Part shown: in pieces, positions 1-8,849 of the stretch
Layout: every line of letters begins with the position of its first letter
Position numbering within the stretch: position 1 is the first letter of the stretch
NCBI RefSeq assembly: GCF_021341785.1
Contig: NZ_JAJTTF010000006.1
Coordinates: forward strand, 239,461-303,460
DNA length: 64,000 bases
Source of the DNA: Microbacterium sp. Au-Mic1
GTDB taxonomy: Bacteria; Actinomycetota; Actinomycetes; Actinomycetales; Microbacteriaceae
Reading direction: 5' to 3'
Translations under genes and position numbers: made by a program
The notes under the pieces: generated by a model
The model's input: the letters and a program-made list of their open reading frames with translations, nothing else
Told to the model about the DNA's origin: nothing
Databases searched by the model: none

Positions 1-141
1 CTCGTGCGCGCTCGCGAGCGGCACGCGCGCCTGCACGGCCCCGGTCGACGGATCGAAGACCTCGCCCCAGCGCCCTCCGTTCACTTCCGGGCTGCCGGGG
101 ATCTCTGATCCTCCGATGAAATGGGTGATGTCGCGGACCAT
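1..141 (-). CDS. mmsA: Methylmalonate-semialdehyde dehydrogenase, N-terminal part (gene runs off the window)
   Basis: Only the first 47 codons are present. They read MVRDITHFIGGSEIPG and then a VFDPSTGAVQARVPLAS stretch, which is the typical N-terminus of CoA-acylating (methyl)malonate-semialdehyde dehydrogenase (MmsA/IolA). That enzyme makes propionyl-CoA or acetyl-CoA in valine or myo-inositol catabolism. I chose the ATG at 141 because AGGAG lies 6 nt upstream; an in-frame ATG at 162 is possible but has no better ribosome site. A TAATCT -10-like hexamer (182-187, minus strand) and an operator-like set of inverted repeats lie just upstream. The catalytic Cys is beyond the window, so the assignment rests on N-terminal similarity alone. 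Confidence 0.8.
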   Translation of the reverse strand, partial: MVRDITHFIGGSEIPGSPEVNGGRWGEVFDPSTGAVQARVPLASAHE

Positions 142-181
142 CGTGTGCTCCTGGTTCTGCATCGTCGTCGACGCTGGCTCC

Positions 182-225
182 AGATTACATGGCCACCCAT
201 GTAGTTAGAAGGTGTTCCATGTAAT
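182..225 (-). promoter_or_regulatory. Putative promoter and operator of mmsA
   Basis: ATTACATGG (184-192) is followed by CCATGTA (197-203) as a perfect 7-bp inverted repeat with a 4-nt spacer. A second inverted half-site, CCATGTAAT (217-225), is the exact reverse complement of 184-192. A TAATCT -10-like hexamer overlaps the first half-site on the minus strand. Three half-sites around a promoter suggest a repressor operator; the regulator is unknown. Confidence 0.5.
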
Positions 226-386
226 TCATCGACACCTGACAGCGAGTTCACCTGCCGGTCACCTTCGGCACGTACAACGGATGCTGCGCGGGCCGCAGAC
301 GCTGACCGGATCGGGTGCTCGTCTCCCCGCGCACGATGGGATCCGCCCGGCTTTCTCGCACGGGCTCCCGGCGGTCACGAACCGCA

Positions 387-418
387 GGACCCCCGCCGAA
401 TCGGGTCGGCGGGGGTCC
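387..418 (-). terminator. Rho-independent-type hairpin after the 446-1969 gene
   Basis: A perfect 13-bp stem (GGACCCCCGCCGA with TCGGCGGGGGTCC) encloses a 6-nt loop. It starts 28 nt past the stop codon of the minus-strand gene. There is no long U tract, as is common in high-GC actinobacteria. Confidence 0.75.
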
Positions 419-445
419 CCTCGTTTCGCGGGCCTCAGGCGCCGG

Positions 446-1969
446 TCACTCCCAGGTGACCTGCGGTGCGGCCTTGCCGAAGTCCACGGTCGGGGTGCCG
501 AGGGATCCGCCGAACGTGACGGTGTAGGTCTGACCGTCACTGCCCTGCAGCTGCATGTCGACGCTGATGTAGTCGTAGGCGGACACGACCGTCGGCGAGG
601 ATCCGTTGCTCTCCGGCTGCAGCGCATCGAGCTTCGCGCTGCCGTCCGCGGTGAGCGTGCGGGTGACCGTGCCCTCCACCGGGCTCGCGCCGGAGAGGTC
701 GATCGCGGTGATGTCCATGCCGCAGGGCGTCGACAGCGTCTTCATCGCCACGCACGCCTCGACCGAGGAGCGCACCAGCGAGCGGAACTCGGAGACGCCG
801 GCATCGTTGAGCTTCGTGCGCACGTCGTACAGCGCGGACGCGTCGTCGTAGGACGCGATGGCGAAGGTCGAGTCGCCGTCGATCGAGAAGTACTTCGAAT
901 CCAGTGCGATCTCGTAGGTCCCGGGGAACACGTACGCATCGGTGATGTCAGCCGTGGGCACACCGTTGAACGTCGCGTCGAGGCCGCGCAGGCTGTCCAG
1001 TGAGATCGGCGTCACGCCGTTCGCGATCTTCCAGGTGTCCTTGTCCTTGTACGCCTCGTAGGTCGTGGACACCGTGCGTCCGCCCACCTCGAACGACGCG
1101 GCGACGGTGGCCGAGTACTTGCTCTCCCCGCCCTTCTTCACCGAGATGTGGCTGACGCCGCCGAGCTTCTCGGAGGCCTTCAGCACCGGATCGGTGAGCA
1201 GCTTCTTGTCTGGCACGCTCTCGAGGTAGCCCAGCGCGGCCTTCGCATCGCCCTTGGACACGGCGGTCAGATAGGCCTTCACGGTATCGGCGGCGGTCAC
1301 CGAGGATCGGGTGAGCGCGGGCACCACGAGCAAGGCCACCACCAGGATCGCCACGATCAACAGGGCGGCACCGCCGCCGATCAGGCCCCAGAGCAGCCCC
1401 TTCGACGACTTCTTCGGCGGCTGGGTGCCGTCGCCCTGCCCCGGGTACGGCTGGGTGGGCTGCGCGCCGTACGGCTGGCCGGGGTACGGCTGGGTGGGCT
1501 GCGCGCCATACGGCTGTCCAGGCTGCGCGGCCTGACCCGGCTGCGCGCCGTACGGCTGACCGGAGTACGGCTGGGCGGCCTGGCCCGGGTACGGCTGGGT
1601 AGGCTGCGCGCCATACGGCTGTCCGGGCTGCGCGCCATACGGCTGTCCGGCATAGGGCTGGCCCTGCTGTCCCGTATGCGGCTGGGCGGGCTGCCCGGGG
1701 TACGGCTGGGCGGGCTGGGCGGCGTACGGCTGGCCCGGCTGGCCCGGCTGGACGCCATAAGGCTGCACCGGGGAAGGCTGCCCCGGCGGCGGGAATGCCT
1801 GTTCCGGCGCAGGCGGCACCTGCTCCGGAACGACCGGTGAAGCGGACGCGGGGTTCCCCGCCTCGCCCTCGGTCGGCACCGGTGGCACCGGCGGCGGGGT
1901 CGGATCCTTCGACCCGGATCCGAAATCGAGCTCATGCCCGCCCTGCGGCGGTTCCCCCTCTGTGGCCAT
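446..1969 (-). CDS. Membrane-anchored protein with Pro/Gln/Gly/Tyr-rich cytoplasmic domain
   Basis: A 507-residue protein of unknown function. Residues about 1-60 are acidic and proline-rich. About 60-185 is a low-complexity region of imperfect [17 protein letters not shown] repeats. A basic KKSSKG stop leads into one transmembrane helix (about 190-215, [18 protein letters not shown]). The remaining 290 residues should be extracellular. The start of that domain ([28 protein letters not shown]) resembles the DUF4878-like folds found in actinobacterial surface proteins. The start is supported by a TAGTCT -10 hexamer 6 nt before the ATG, suggesting a leaderless transcript. A strong hairpin follows the stop. 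No enzyme motif is visible. Confidence 0.8.
   Translation of the reverse strand: MATEGEPPQGGHELDFGSGSKDPTPPPVPPVPTEGEAGNPASASPVVPEQVPPAPEQAFPPPGQPSPVQPYGVQPGQPGQPYAAQPAQPYPGQPAQPHTGQQGQPYAGQPYGAQPGQPYGAQPTQPYPGQAAQPYSGQPYGAQPGQAAQPGQPYGAQPTQPYPGQPYGAQPTQPYPGQGDGTQPPKKSSKGLLWGLIGGGAALLIVAILVVALLVVPALTRSSVTAADTVKAYLTAVSKGDAKAALGYLESVPDKKLLTDPVLKASEKLGGVSHISVKKGGESKYSATVAASFEVGGRTVSTTYEAYKDKDTWKIANGVTPISLDSLRGLDATFNGVPTADITDAYVFPGTYEIALDSKYFSIDGDSTFAIASYDDASALYDVRTKLNDAGVSEFRSLVRSSVEACVAMKTLSTPCGMDITAIDLSGASPVEGTVTRTLTADGSAKLDALQPESNGSSPTVVSAYDYISVDMQLQGSDGQTYTVTFGGSLGTPTVDFGKAAPQVTWE
1418..1790 (-). repeat. Degenerate tandem repeat encoding [12 protein letters not shown] units
   Basis: Inside the 446-1969 gene the DNA repeats units such as TACGGCTGGGTGGGCTGCGC with small changes, all in frame. 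The repeat codes for the low-complexity cytoplasmic domain. It is protein-coding and is not a CRISPR array, because the units abut with no unique spacers. Confidence 0.8.
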
Positions 1970-2005
1970 GGCTTCAGACTACCGAGCGGCCCGACGCAGT
2001 TCGAT

Positions 2006-2019
2006 GGGCAGAACTGCCC
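2006..2019. promoter_or_regulatory. Short inverted repeat upstream of the 446-1969 gene
   Basis: GGGCAG and CTGCCC are separated by two bases, about 25 nt upstream of the TAGTCT -10-like hexamer (1976-1981, minus strand). The site lies at a position where a regulator could act, but the match is short and may be chance. Confidence 0.25.
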
Positions 2020-2067
2020 GCGTTCCCGGCCGGACTCAGGGTCGCGGGCGCCGCAACGAGGAGGCGG

Positions 2068-2200
2068 TCACAGCGCGTGGATGCGCCAGCTCACGGCATG
2101 CACGGCGCCGGGTCCCAGCACGACGAACCGGCCCCGGGGTCGAACGCATCGGGCGTGCAGGTCATCGGCTCCACTGCGAGTCCGCCACGCTGATGTGTCA
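2068..2200 (-). pseudogene. C-terminal remnant of an aldose 1-epimerase, frameshifted
   Basis: Immediately after the araA stop codon the minus strand reads GGLAVEPMTCTPDAF in one frame. After a one-base shift near 2131-2138 it reads RFVVLGPGAVHAVSWRIHAL followed by a stop. Together these match the conserved C-terminus of actinobacterial aldose 1-epimerases (VEPMTCPPDAF ... VVL.PG ... W.I.AL). Only about 42 codons remain, with no catalytic core and no start. One G is probably missing from a G run. It looks like the relic of a mutarotase gene that once followed araA and was removed by deletion. The source family is well supported; the deletion history is inferred. Confidence 0.7.
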
Positions 2201-2202
2201 CG

Positions 2203-3726
2203 TCACAGCCCCTGGGCGAGCCGGTAGTAAGCCTGGTTCCAGCGCACCTGCTTCTGGAACTCGCCCAGCGTGGTGCTGTCGTCGATCACCAGCAGCTCGA
2301 CCTCGGCCATCTCGGCGAAGTCGCGGAACGCGTCGATGCCCACGGCCGTCGACATCACCGTGTGGTGCGCGGCGCCCGCCCTCAGCCACGCGGCCGCCGA
2401 GGTCGTGAAGTCCGGCTGCGGCCTCCACACGGCGCGACCGACGGGCAGCTTCGGCAGCGCATCGCGCGGCTCGACGTTCTCGACGACGTTCGCGGTGAGC
2501 CGGAATCGATCGCGCATGTCGCTGAGAGCGACGACGACGGCGGATCCGGGATCCGCGGTGAAGACGAGGCGCACCGGGTCGTCTTTGCCGCCGATGCCGA
2601 GCGGGTGGATCTCGAGCGTGGGCTTCTGCGTGGTCAGCGAGGGCGACACCTCGAGCATGTGCGCGCCGAGGATGAGCTCGTCACCGGGGGTCATGTCGTA
2701 GGTGTAGTCCTCCATGAGGCTGGCGCCTCCGGGCAGCCCCGCGCCCATGACGTTGGCGATCCGCACGAGCACGGCGGTCTTCCAGTCGCCCTCCGCGCCG
2801 AAGCCGTACCCCTCTGCCATGAGCCGCTGCACGGCGAGCCCCGGGAGCTGCTTCAGCGCGCCGAGGTCCTCGAACGAGGTCGTGAACGCGCTGAACCCGC
2901 CCTCCTCGAGGAACGAGCGCAGACCCAGCTCGATCGCCGCCCCGTCGCGCAGCGACTGATGCCGCTCGCCTCCGCGCCGCAGCTCGGGAGCGACCTCGTA
3001 CAACTCCTCGTACTCGGCGACGAGGGCGTCGATGTCGGCCTCGCTCGCCGCGGCGACCGCGTCGACGAGCTCGTTCACGCCCCAGGTGTTCACCTGCACG
3101 CCGAAACGCAGCTCGGCCTCGGTCTTGTCACCCTCGGTCACGGCGACGAAGCGCATGTTGTCGCCGAAGCGGGCGAGCCGGAGGTCGCGCGAGGCGGCGA
3201 GGCCCGCCGCCGCCCGCTGCCAGGTGCCGAGCTCGCGCTGCACCCGCGGATCGGAGGCGTGGCCGACGATCGTCTTGCGCGGCACGCCGAGACGGGTCTG
3301 GATGTAGCCGAACTCGCGGTCGCCGTGCGCGGCCTGGTTCAGGTTCATGAAGTCGAAGTCGATGTCGGCCCAGGGCAGCTCGACGTTGGCCTGGGTGTGC
3401 AGGTGCGCGAGCGGCTTCTGCAGCGCGTCGAGGCCCGCGATCCACATCTTCGCCGGGCTGAACGTGTGCATCCACGCGATCAGGCCGATGACCTTCTCAT
3501 CGGCGTTGGCCTCGAGCGCGGTGCGCTTGATCGCGGCCGAGTCCGTGAGCACCGGTTTCCATACGATCCGCACGGGCACGTCGCCGGCCTCGTCGAGGAT
3601 CCGCGCGATCTGCTGCGACTGCTCGGCGACCTGCGCGAGCGTCTCGGGGCCGTACAGGTGCTGGCTGCCGGTGAGGAACCAGACCTCATAGCCGTCGAGC
3701 GAGGTGGTGAGCGGGGTGCGGGTCAT
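2203..3726 (-). CDS. araA: L-arabinose isomerase
   Basis: Converts L-arabinose to L-ribulose in the cytoplasm with Mn2+. The product is 507 residues, the usual family length. The N-terminus contains [13 protein letters not shown], a family hallmark. The four metal or catalytic residues are visible: Glu near 310 (GFGAEGDWK), Glu near 338 (LMEDYTYD), His near 355 (LGAHML) and His near 453 (AHHTVM). The frame stays open far upstream of the true start; I chose the ATG at 3726 because the family begins there and AAAGAG lies just upstream. It is the last gene of the araD-araB-araA operon, 68 nt after araB, and is followed directly by the aldose epimerase remnant. Confidence 0.97.
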   Translation of the reverse strand: MTRTPLTTSLDGYEVWFLTGSQHLYGPETLAQVAEQSQQIARILDEAGDVPVRIVWKPVLTDSAAIKRTALEANADEKVIGLIAWMHTFSPAKMWIAGLDALQKPLAHLHTQANVELPWADIDFDFMNLNQAAHGDREFGYIQTRLGVPRKTIVGHASDPRVQRELGTWQRAAAGLAASRDLRLARFGDNMRFVAVTEGDKTEAELRFGVQVNTWGVNELVDAVAAASEADIDALVAEYEELYEVAPELRRGGERHQSLRDGAAIELGLRSFLEEGGFSAFTTSFEDLGALKQLPGLAVQRLMAEGYGFGAEGDWKTAVLVRIANVMGAGLPGGASLMEDYTYDMTPGDELILGAHMLEVSPSLTTQKPTLEIHPLGIGGKDDPVRLVFTADPGSAVVVALSDMRDRFRLTANVVENVEPRDALPKLPVGRAVWRPQPDFTTSAAAWLRAGAAHHTVMSTAVGIDAFRDFAEMAEVELLVIDDSTTLGEFQKQVRWNQAYYRLAQGL

Positions 3727-3794
3727 CGGAGCTCTTTCGTTCTCAGGATCCGGATCCGGGGATCCGGGTGATCGTCGTTCGAGTCGTGGGCGGT

Positions 3795-5378
3795 TCAGAG
3801 GGAGGCGACCGCGACGGCCTCGATGGCGAGGCCGGTGCGGTAGCGGTCGAGGTAGGCGGAGAATCCGGCAACGTCGTCGGGAAGCGGATCCGCCACGGTG
3901 ATGGCTGCTGCAGCGAACACTCGGCCGTCGAGATAGTCGCCGAGGCTCCGTTCGCCGGCGTGCGCGAGGTACGACGCGAGCACCGCGATCCCCCACGCTC
4001 CCCCTTCGGACGCCGCCTCGCCCACAGCGACGGGCGCGCCCAGGGCACCGGCGAGGAAGCGCTGCGCCACGCCCGCCGTGCGGAACATGCCGCCGTGGGC
4101 ATACATCCGATCGAGCTGCACGCCCTCCGCGGCGAGAGTCCGCATGCCGAGCGCCAGCGTGCCGAACACACCGTAGAGCTGCGCCCGCATGAAGTTCGCC
4201 AGGGTGAACGCGCTGCCGGGGGTGCGCACCACGAGCGGTCGGCCCTCGGCCAGCCCGGCGATCGGCTCCCCCGCGAGGTGGTTGTAGGCGAGCAATCCAC
4301 CCGCGTCGGCCTCGCCCGCGAGCGCCTCGCGGAACAGGGCCGCGAACGCGATGTCGTCGCTGACGGGAGCCCCGGCAGCCGCGGCGAAGCGGGCGAACAG
4401 CCCGGCCCACGCCGCCAGCTCACTGGCTCCGTTGTTGCAGTGCACCATCGCGACGGCGTCACCGGAGGGCGTCGTGACGAGGTCGATCTCGTGATGGCGT
4501 CCTGCGAGCGGGCGCTCGAGCACGACCATGGCGAAGATGCTCGTGCCGGCGGAGACGTTGCCCGTGCGCGGGGAGACCGCGTTGGTGGCGACCATGCCGG
4601 TGCCGGCGTCGCCCTCGGGCGGGCAGAGCGGGATGCCGGCCCCGAGGGACCCGGACGGGTCCAGCAGCATCGCCCCCGTCTCGGTGAGCGCGCCCGCGTC
4701 GGCACCCGCGGTGAGCACATGCGGCAGCAGCGCCGTGAGAGGCGCCGGCAGCCGGCCCGCGGCGAGCGCGTCGTACGCGGCGACCATGGCCGCGTCGTAG
4801 TCGCCGGTCGCCGAGTCGATCGGGAACATGCCCGAGGCGTCGCCGACGCCGAGCACGCGGCGACCGGTCAGCCGCTCATGCACATACCCGGCGAGCGTGT
4901 TCACGCCCGCGATGCGCGCCACGTGCTCCTCGTCGTCGAGCACCGCCTGGTGCAGGTGCGCGATCGACCAGCGCAGCGGGATGTTCACGTCGAGCAGGTC
5001 CGTGAGCTCGGCCGCCGCGACCGACGTGTTCGTATTGCGCCAGGTGCGGAACGGCACGAGCAGGTCTCCCGCGGCGTCGAACGCCAGGTAGCCGTGCATC
5101 ATGGCGGAGACCCCGAGCGCGCCGATCGTCGTCGGGCGCACGCCGTAGCGGTCGTGCACGTCGGCGACGAGCGTCGCGTAGGCCTCCTGAAGCCCCGCCC
5201 AGACCTCGTCCAGGTCATAGGTCCACAAGCCGCCCTCGAGTCGGTTCTCCCATGCCGAGGATCCGGTGGCGAGCACGACGGTGGGATCGGATCCGATCAG
5301 GCACGCCTTGATCCGGGTGGATCCGAACTCGATGCCCAGGCTCGTCCGGCCGGCGAGGATGTCGTCGCGCGCGCTCAT
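3795..5378 (-). CDS. araB: L-ribulokinase (FGGY family)
   Basis: A 527-residue FGGY-family carbohydrate kinase. The N-terminal phosphate-1 motif is [11 protein letters not shown] (about residues 14-24). The ATP-side motifs [14 protein letters not shown] and GGMFRT follow in the C-terminal half. The family phosphorylates different ketoses and sequence alone cannot fix the substrate. The position between araD and araA makes L-ribulose by far the best choice; xylulokinase-type annotation is the main alternative. Its ATG overlaps the araD stop by 4 nt (ATGA), indicating translational coupling. Confidence 0.88.
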   Translation of the reverse strand: MSARDDILAGRTSLGIEFGSTRIKACLIGSDPTVVLATGSSAWENRLEGGLWTYDLDEVWAGLQEAYATLVADVHDRYGVRPTTIGALGVSAMMHGYLAFDAAGDLLVPFRTWRNTNTSVAAAELTDLLDVNIPLRWSIAHLHQAVLDDEEHVARIAGVNTLAGYVHERLTGRRVLGVGDASGMFPIDSATGDYDAAMVAAYDALAAGRLPAPLTALLPHVLTAGADAGALTETGAMLLDPSGSLGAGIPLCPPEGDAGTGMVATNAVSPRTGNVSAGTSIFAMVVLERPLAGRHHEIDLVTTPSGDAVAMVHCNNGASELAAWAGLFARFAAAAGAPVSDDIAFAALFREALAGEADAGGLLAYNHLAGEPIAGLAEGRPLVVRTPGSAFTLANFMRAQLYGVFGTLALGMRTLAAEGVQLDRMYAHGGMFRTAGVAQRFLAGALGAPVAVGEAASEGGAWGIAVLASYLAHAGERSLGDYLDGRVFAAAAITVADPLPDDVAGFSAYLDRYRTGLAIEAVAVASL

Positions 5379-6097
5379 CGCCGGGCGTCCGAGTTCTGGC
5401 CGTACACGTTCTGGTACCGGCTGTAGAGGCGGTCGATCGCCTCCTGCGGGATCGGGATGAGCGGGCCCGCCTGCCGTGCGAGGTGCACCGTGCGCGCGAC
5501 GTCCTCGACCATGACAGCGGCCTTGACCGCGTCCTTCGCATCGACGCCGATCGTGAACGGGCCGTGGTTCTGCATGAGCACCGCACGGCTGCGGTGCCCA
5601 CGCAGAGTCTGAACGATCCCGCGGCCGATCGAGTCGTCGCCGATGATCGCGAACGGGCCGACCGGGATCGGCCCGCCGAACTCGTCGGCCATCGCGGTGA
5701 TCACGCAGGGGATCTCCTCACCGCGTGCCGCCCAGGCCACGGCGTAGTCGGAGTGGGTGTGCACCACGCCGCCGACCTCGGGCATGTTCCGGTAGACGTA
5801 AGCGTGCGCGGCGGTGTCGCTGGAGGGGGCGCGATCGACGCCGGGGGCGCCGGGGATCGGGGCGCCGTCGAGGTCGCAGAGGATCATGTTCTCCGGTGCG
5901 AGGTCGTCGTAGCCGACCCCGGAGGGCTTGATCACGAAGAGGTCGTGACTGCCGTCTTCGGAGAGCCGGACGCGACCGGACACGTTGCCGCCGGTCCAGA
6001 CCACCAGGTCGTAGCGCACGAGCTCGGAGTGCAGCCGCGCCACGTCGGCGCGCACGGTGGCGATCGCCTGCTCGATCTCCGCGGAGAAGGTGGTCAT
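5375..6097 (-). CDS. araD: L-ribulose-5-phosphate 4-epimerase
   Basis: A class II aldolase/adducin-fold enzyme of 240 residues that turns L-ribulose 5-phosphate into D-xylulose 5-phosphate. TGGNVSGRV and KPSGVGYDDL form the phosphate and substrate loop. HTHSDYAVAWA carries two of the zinc-binding histidines, and MQNHGPFTIG carries the third. The frame is open further upstream, but the ATG at 6097 has an AGAGGA ribosome site and matches the family N-terminus. It is the first gene of araDBA, with a palindromic operator-like site about 42 nt upstream of its start. Confidence 0.95.
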   Translation of the reverse strand: MTTFSAEIEQAIATVRADVARLHSELVRYDLVVWTGGNVSGRVRLSEDGSHDLFVIKPSGVGYDDLAPENMILCDLDGAPIPGAPGVDRAPSSDTAAHAYVYRNMPEVGGVVHTHSDYAVAWAARGEEIPCVITAMADEFGGPIPVGPFAIIGDDSIGRGIVQTLRGHRSRAVLMQNHGPFTIGVDAKDAVKAAVMVEDVARTVHLARQAGPLIPIPQEAIDRLYSRYQNVYGQNSDARR

Positions 6098-6138
6098 TCG
6101 GATCCTCTCGGGCCCGCCCGAGGTTCTCCTGGGCGACT

Positions 6139-6185
6139 GTGACCGGTCACGGGCAAGTGTGACACCACTCACCGCAAGCCGTCAA
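6139..6185 (-). promoter_or_regulatory. araDBA promoter and putative AraR operator
   Basis: On the minus strand a -35 TTGACG (6180-6185) and a -10-like CACACT (6156-6161) are separated by 18 nt. The predicted transcription start falls on the perfect 12-bp palindrome GTGACCGGTCAC (6139-6150). Ten bases of it (GTGACCGGTC) recur at 9930-9939, upstream of the arabinosaccharide ABC operon. LacI-family proteins bind palindromes of this kind. Confidence 0.65.
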
Positions 6186-6259
6186 GAGCCCGACGCGTGC
6201 CTCACCGACCGCCGCGCGTCCGGGGAAGAACACGCTGCAATTCCGAGCCTCTCCCGCTC

Positions 6260-6312
6260 AGATCGCGCTTCCGGCTGCACGAGCGTGCCCGCAAGAGGAC
6301 AGACTGCGACCC
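6260..6312. repeat. 53-bp intergenic repeat, diverged copy
   Basis: Begins AGATCGCGCTTCCGGCTG and ends AGACTGCGACC. It aligns along its full length with the element at 7440-7492, including TGCC, AAGAG and TGCGACC. The two copies bracket the araR gene. This copy forms a poorer hairpin. Confidence 0.55.
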
Positions 6313-6346
6313 GAACGGCAGGCCTGGTCTCGTGAAGATCCGGCTG

Positions 6347-7387
6347 CTAGGCCGACGGCGGGACGATCGAGTCACGGGCGACGAGGACCGGCGCGATCGG
6401 ATCCGTCGCGTCTGCGGCGGATCCCGAGGCCGCATCGTCATCGGCGGCACCCGTGCCGGGCCCACCCCGGGCGATGACGCGCGCGACAGCGCGCCGTGCG
6501 AGCTCCTCGAAGTCCTGCCGCACGGTCGTGAGCGGCGGCCAGGCGTACGCCGCCTCCGGCACGTCGTCGAAGCCGACGATGCTGATCTGCGCCGGCACAT
6601 CCACGCCGGCCGCACGCAGACCGCCGATCAAGCCGAGCGCCATCTGGTCGTTCGCGGCGAAGACGGCAGTCGCACCGGAGGCGATCACGTCCGCCGCGGC
6701 CTCGTGGCCGGAGCGCGGACTCCAGTCGCCCGCGAAGACCGCCCCGACGGGCAGGCCGCGGGCGGCGAGCTCCTGGGCGAAGCCGGCCGCGCGCGCCTCG
6801 GCTTCCAGCCAATCCGTCGGGCCCGCGAGGTGTGCGATCCGCTCATGTCCGGCGTCGGCCAGAGTCGCCACGGCGAGGCGTGCGCCGGCCCGCTGATCGA
6901 CGGAGAAGTCGGCGCGCTCGGCGGCGTGCAGGATCACGACGGGGGTCCCGATGCGCAGCGCGTCGAGCACCTCGAGGGTGCGCGCATGCGGCGCGAACAC
7001 GATCATCCCGTCCACGGCCTGCGCGCGCAGGTGCTCGATCGCGTCGCGGACGGAGGCCTCGTCGCCGGAGTCGGCGAACGCCGCGGTGATCCAGTACCCG
7101 GCCTCGCGCGCCGACGCCTCGATCGCGGCCATGCTGCGCGACGGGCCGTACTGCAGCGCGTCCGAGGCGAGCACGCCGATCGTGCGCGTGCGGTGCGTGC
7201 CGAGCGCGCGCGCGGCGTTGTTCATGCGGTAGCCCAGCTCATCCATCGCTGCCACGACGCGAGCGTGCGTGTCGGGCGCGACGTCCGGGTGATCGTTGAG
7301 CACGCGCGACACGGTCTGCCGCGAGACCCCCGCGAGCGCGGCGACCTCCCGCACTCCGACGGCGCGCTGCGGCTTCGACTCACTCAC
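6347..7387 (-). CDS. araR: LacI-family regulator, probable arabinose repressor AraR
   Basis: 346 residues. The N-terminal helix-turn-helix is VREVAALAGVSRQTVSRVLN (about residues 12-31). A hinge containing ARALGTHRTRTIGV and a periplasmic-binding-type effector domain follow (GFAQELAARGLPV, AVFAANDQMALG, VGFDDVPEAAYAWPPLTTV). The C-terminus has an Asp/Ala-rich insert (GTGAADDDAASGSAADATD) before the last strand. I place the start at a GTG with a TACACT -10 hexamer 7 nt upstream, so the transcript is probably leaderless. It sits directly upstream of araDBA, whose promoter carries a LacI-type palindrome, so AraR is the natural reading. The effector is presumably L-arabinose; that part is inference. 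Confidence 0.85.
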   Translation of the reverse strand: MSESKPQRAVGVREVAALAGVSRQTVSRVLNDHPDVAPDTHARVVAAMDELGYRMNNAARALGTHRTRTIGVLASDALQYGPSRSMAAIEASAREAGYWITAAFADSGDEASVRDAIEHLRAQAVDGMIVFAPHARTLEVLDALRIGTPVVILHAAERADFSVDQRAGARLAVATLADAGHERIAHLAGPTDWLEAEARAAGFAQELAARGLPVGAVFAGDWSPRSGHEAAADVIASGATAVFAANDQMALGLIGGLRAAGVDVPAQISIVGFDDVPEAAYAWPPLTTVRQDFEELARRAVARVIARGGPGTGAADDDAASGSAADATDPIAPVLVARDSIVPPSA

Positions 7388-7439
7388 GCCTGCGAGTGTA
7401 CGGGTCGCGCACCCCCGCGCTCCGGCCCCGCCTCCGTCC

Positions 7440-7492
7440 AGGTCGCCCTTTCCGCTGTTCCGAGACTGCCGGAAGAGCCGAGAGTGCGACCT
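7440..7492. repeat. 53-bp intergenic hairpin repeat
   Basis: The arms AGGTCGCCCTTTCCGCTG (continuing to 7463) and 7469-7492, ending GTGCGACCT, pair at 19 of 24 positions around a 5-nt loop. The same family occurs at 6260-6312 and 28118-28170. It lies between the ends of araR and the alditol oxidase gene. Confidence 0.7.
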
Positions 7493-7522
7493 GAACCCGT
7501 CGACGGAAGACCCGATACGGCG

Positions 7523-8770
7523 CTACAGGCCGAGCCGCTCCAGATACGCGTTCCGGAATCGGCCGGCCGGATCCATCCGCCCCGCGAGCGCAACGAAGTC
7601 GCCCCACCGCGGGATGCGGCGGCGGATCTCCGCCGGCTCGAGCGCGGCGAGCTTGCCCCAGTGCGGACGGGCGCTCTCGGGCAACGCCGCCTCGATCGCC
7701 GGCAGCAGCGCCTCGACCGCGGGCTGGTCCCGGCGCCAGGTGAAGTGCAGTCCGACCGCGCCCTCCCCGTACGACGAACTCAGCCAGAGGTCGTCGGCGG
7801 CGACCGTGCGCACCTCGTTCACGAGCAGCAGCGGCGCGATCCGGTCGGCGAGCCCGCGGATCGCCTCGATCGCGCGCACCGCGTCGCGTCGCGGCACCAG
7901 GTACTCGCTCTGCAGCTCCTCGCCCGCCGATGGCGTGAAGCCCAGCTGGAAGTGGGGCAGCCGCTCGTGCCAGGGGCCGGGCTCGCCGAGCTGCGGGGTG
8001 CAGGCCTCCGCCGGAGCGCCGAGGATGGGATGCCGTCGCACGACGGCGGGCGTCGTCCCCAGCTGGGCCAGCAGGGCCTCGTCGAGGGCGACGCCGCCGA
8101 CCCGGTTCTTGATCCAGAGCTGGTCCGCGCGATCGCGATCGGTCCAGCGGCTGAAGATGCTGACACTCGTCCCGAGCGCGGTGACCCGGTCGAACTCGGC
8201 CAGCAGCGCGTCCCACGCCGGCCCCTCGTGCACGGTCTGGGCGACGTCGTACGCCGGCTCCACGTCGAGTTCGAGCTCGGCGATCACTCCGAGCGCGCCG
8301 AGCGAGACGACCGCCCCGTCGAAGTCGTCATCGCCGCGACGCAGGGTGCGTTCGCCGTCGGGCCCCGCGAGCGTGAGCGACCGCACGGCCGCGGCGAGGG
8401 ATCCGATCGCATCGCCCGATCCGTGCGTCCCGGTGGACACCGCGCCCGCGACGGAGATGTGCGGCAACGACGCGAGGTTCGGCAGCGCCAGTCCGCGGCG
8501 CTGAAGCTCTGCGCCGAGTTCGCCGTAGCGCGAGCCTCCGGGCACGCGCACGGCGTCGGGCGCGACCTGCACGACCTCCTGCGGCATCGCCGAGAGGTCG
8601 ATGAGCGTGCCCGTCGTGTCGGCGATCGTGTTGAAGCTGTGCCGGGAGCCGAGCGGGCGCAACGACCCCGGCGTCGAGAGGATCTCGTGCAGCTCCTCAC
8701 GGCTGCGCGGTCGTTCGATCGCCACGGCGCCGTAGTGCAGGTTCCCGGCCCAGTTCGTCCCGATGCTCAT
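7523..8770 (-). CDS. aldO: Alditol (xylitol/sorbitol) oxidase, covalent FAD
   Basis: About 415 residues, matching Streptomyces AldO in length and motifs. The start is MSIGTNWAGN. The FAD-attachment motif is GSRHSFN. HISVAGAVSTGTHGSG carries the Ser near 106. Equivalents of the AldO active-site residues are visible as EVRTVAADDLWLS (Glu, Arg), GLHFTW (His, Thr) and RPHWGK (Lys). The family oxidises the terminal hydroxyl of polyols to aldoses and makes H2O2. I chose ATG 8770 over GTG 8776 because it matches AldO and because TATGAT lies 6 nt upstream, as in a leaderless transcript. It is divergent from a LacI gene and shares an operator-like site with it. No signal peptide is visible. Xylitol or L-arabinitol would fit the pentose context; the substrate is inferred. 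Confidence 0.88.
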   Translation of the reverse strand: MSIGTNWAGNLHYGAVAIERPRSREELHEILSTPGSLRPLGSRHSFNTIADTTGTLIDLSAMPQEVVQVAPDAVRVPGGSRYGELGAELQRRGLALPNLASLPHISVAGAVSTGTHGSGDAIGSLAAAVRSLTLAGPDGERTLRRGDDDFDGAVVSLGALGVIAELELDVEPAYDVAQTVHEGPAWDALLAEFDRVTALGTSVSIFSRWTDRDRADQLWIKNRVGGVALDEALLAQLGTTPAVVRRHPILGAPAEACTPQLGEPGPWHERLPHFQLGFTPSAGEELQSEYLVPRRDAVRAIEAIRGLADRIAPLLLVNEVRTVAADDLWLSSSYGEGAVGLHFTWRRDQPAVEALLPAIEAALPESARPHWGKLAALEPAEIRRRIPRWGDFVALAGRMDPAGRFRNAYLERLGL

Positions 8771-8776
8771 CGCCAC

Positions 8777-8800
8777 ATCATAGAACCGGGTTACATCGAT
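8777..8800. promoter_or_regulatory. Operator-like site between alditol oxidase and lacI
   Basis: TTACATCGAT lies at 8791-8800, just upstream of the TATGAT -10 hexamer (8777-8782, minus strand) of the oxidase gene. The exact reverse complement, ATCGATGTAA, lies at 9967-9976 in the promoter of the next operon. The match continues into the flanking AA-rich bases. It is a good candidate site for the LacI protein encoded at 8850. Confidence 0.6.
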
Positions 8801-8849
8801 AGAACGCCGAGGGGCGGCGGGACGCGAGGCCCGGGCTTAGGCTGAGCGC

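Noticed and set aside
1418..1790. Possible CRISPR array
   Set aside because: The repeat units are contiguous, degenerate and in frame with the Pro/Gln-rich protein. There are no unique spacers and no cas genes nearby.
2203..4410. 735-residue AraA with an N-terminal extension
   Set aside because: The extension lies inside araB in another frame and is Arg-rich. AraA begins at 3726 with a ribosome site and the normal family length.
3795..5378. Calling the kinase in the ara operon a xylulokinase
   Set aside because: Automatic naming could give this, but a separate XylB is present at 25731 and this gene is locked between araD and araA. L-ribulokinase is the better reading.
6197..8845. 882-codon open frame on the plus strand
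   Set aside because: It lies opposite araR and the alditol oxidase, is Arg/Gly/His-rich and has no family motif. In 70% G+C DNA long antisense frames are expected.
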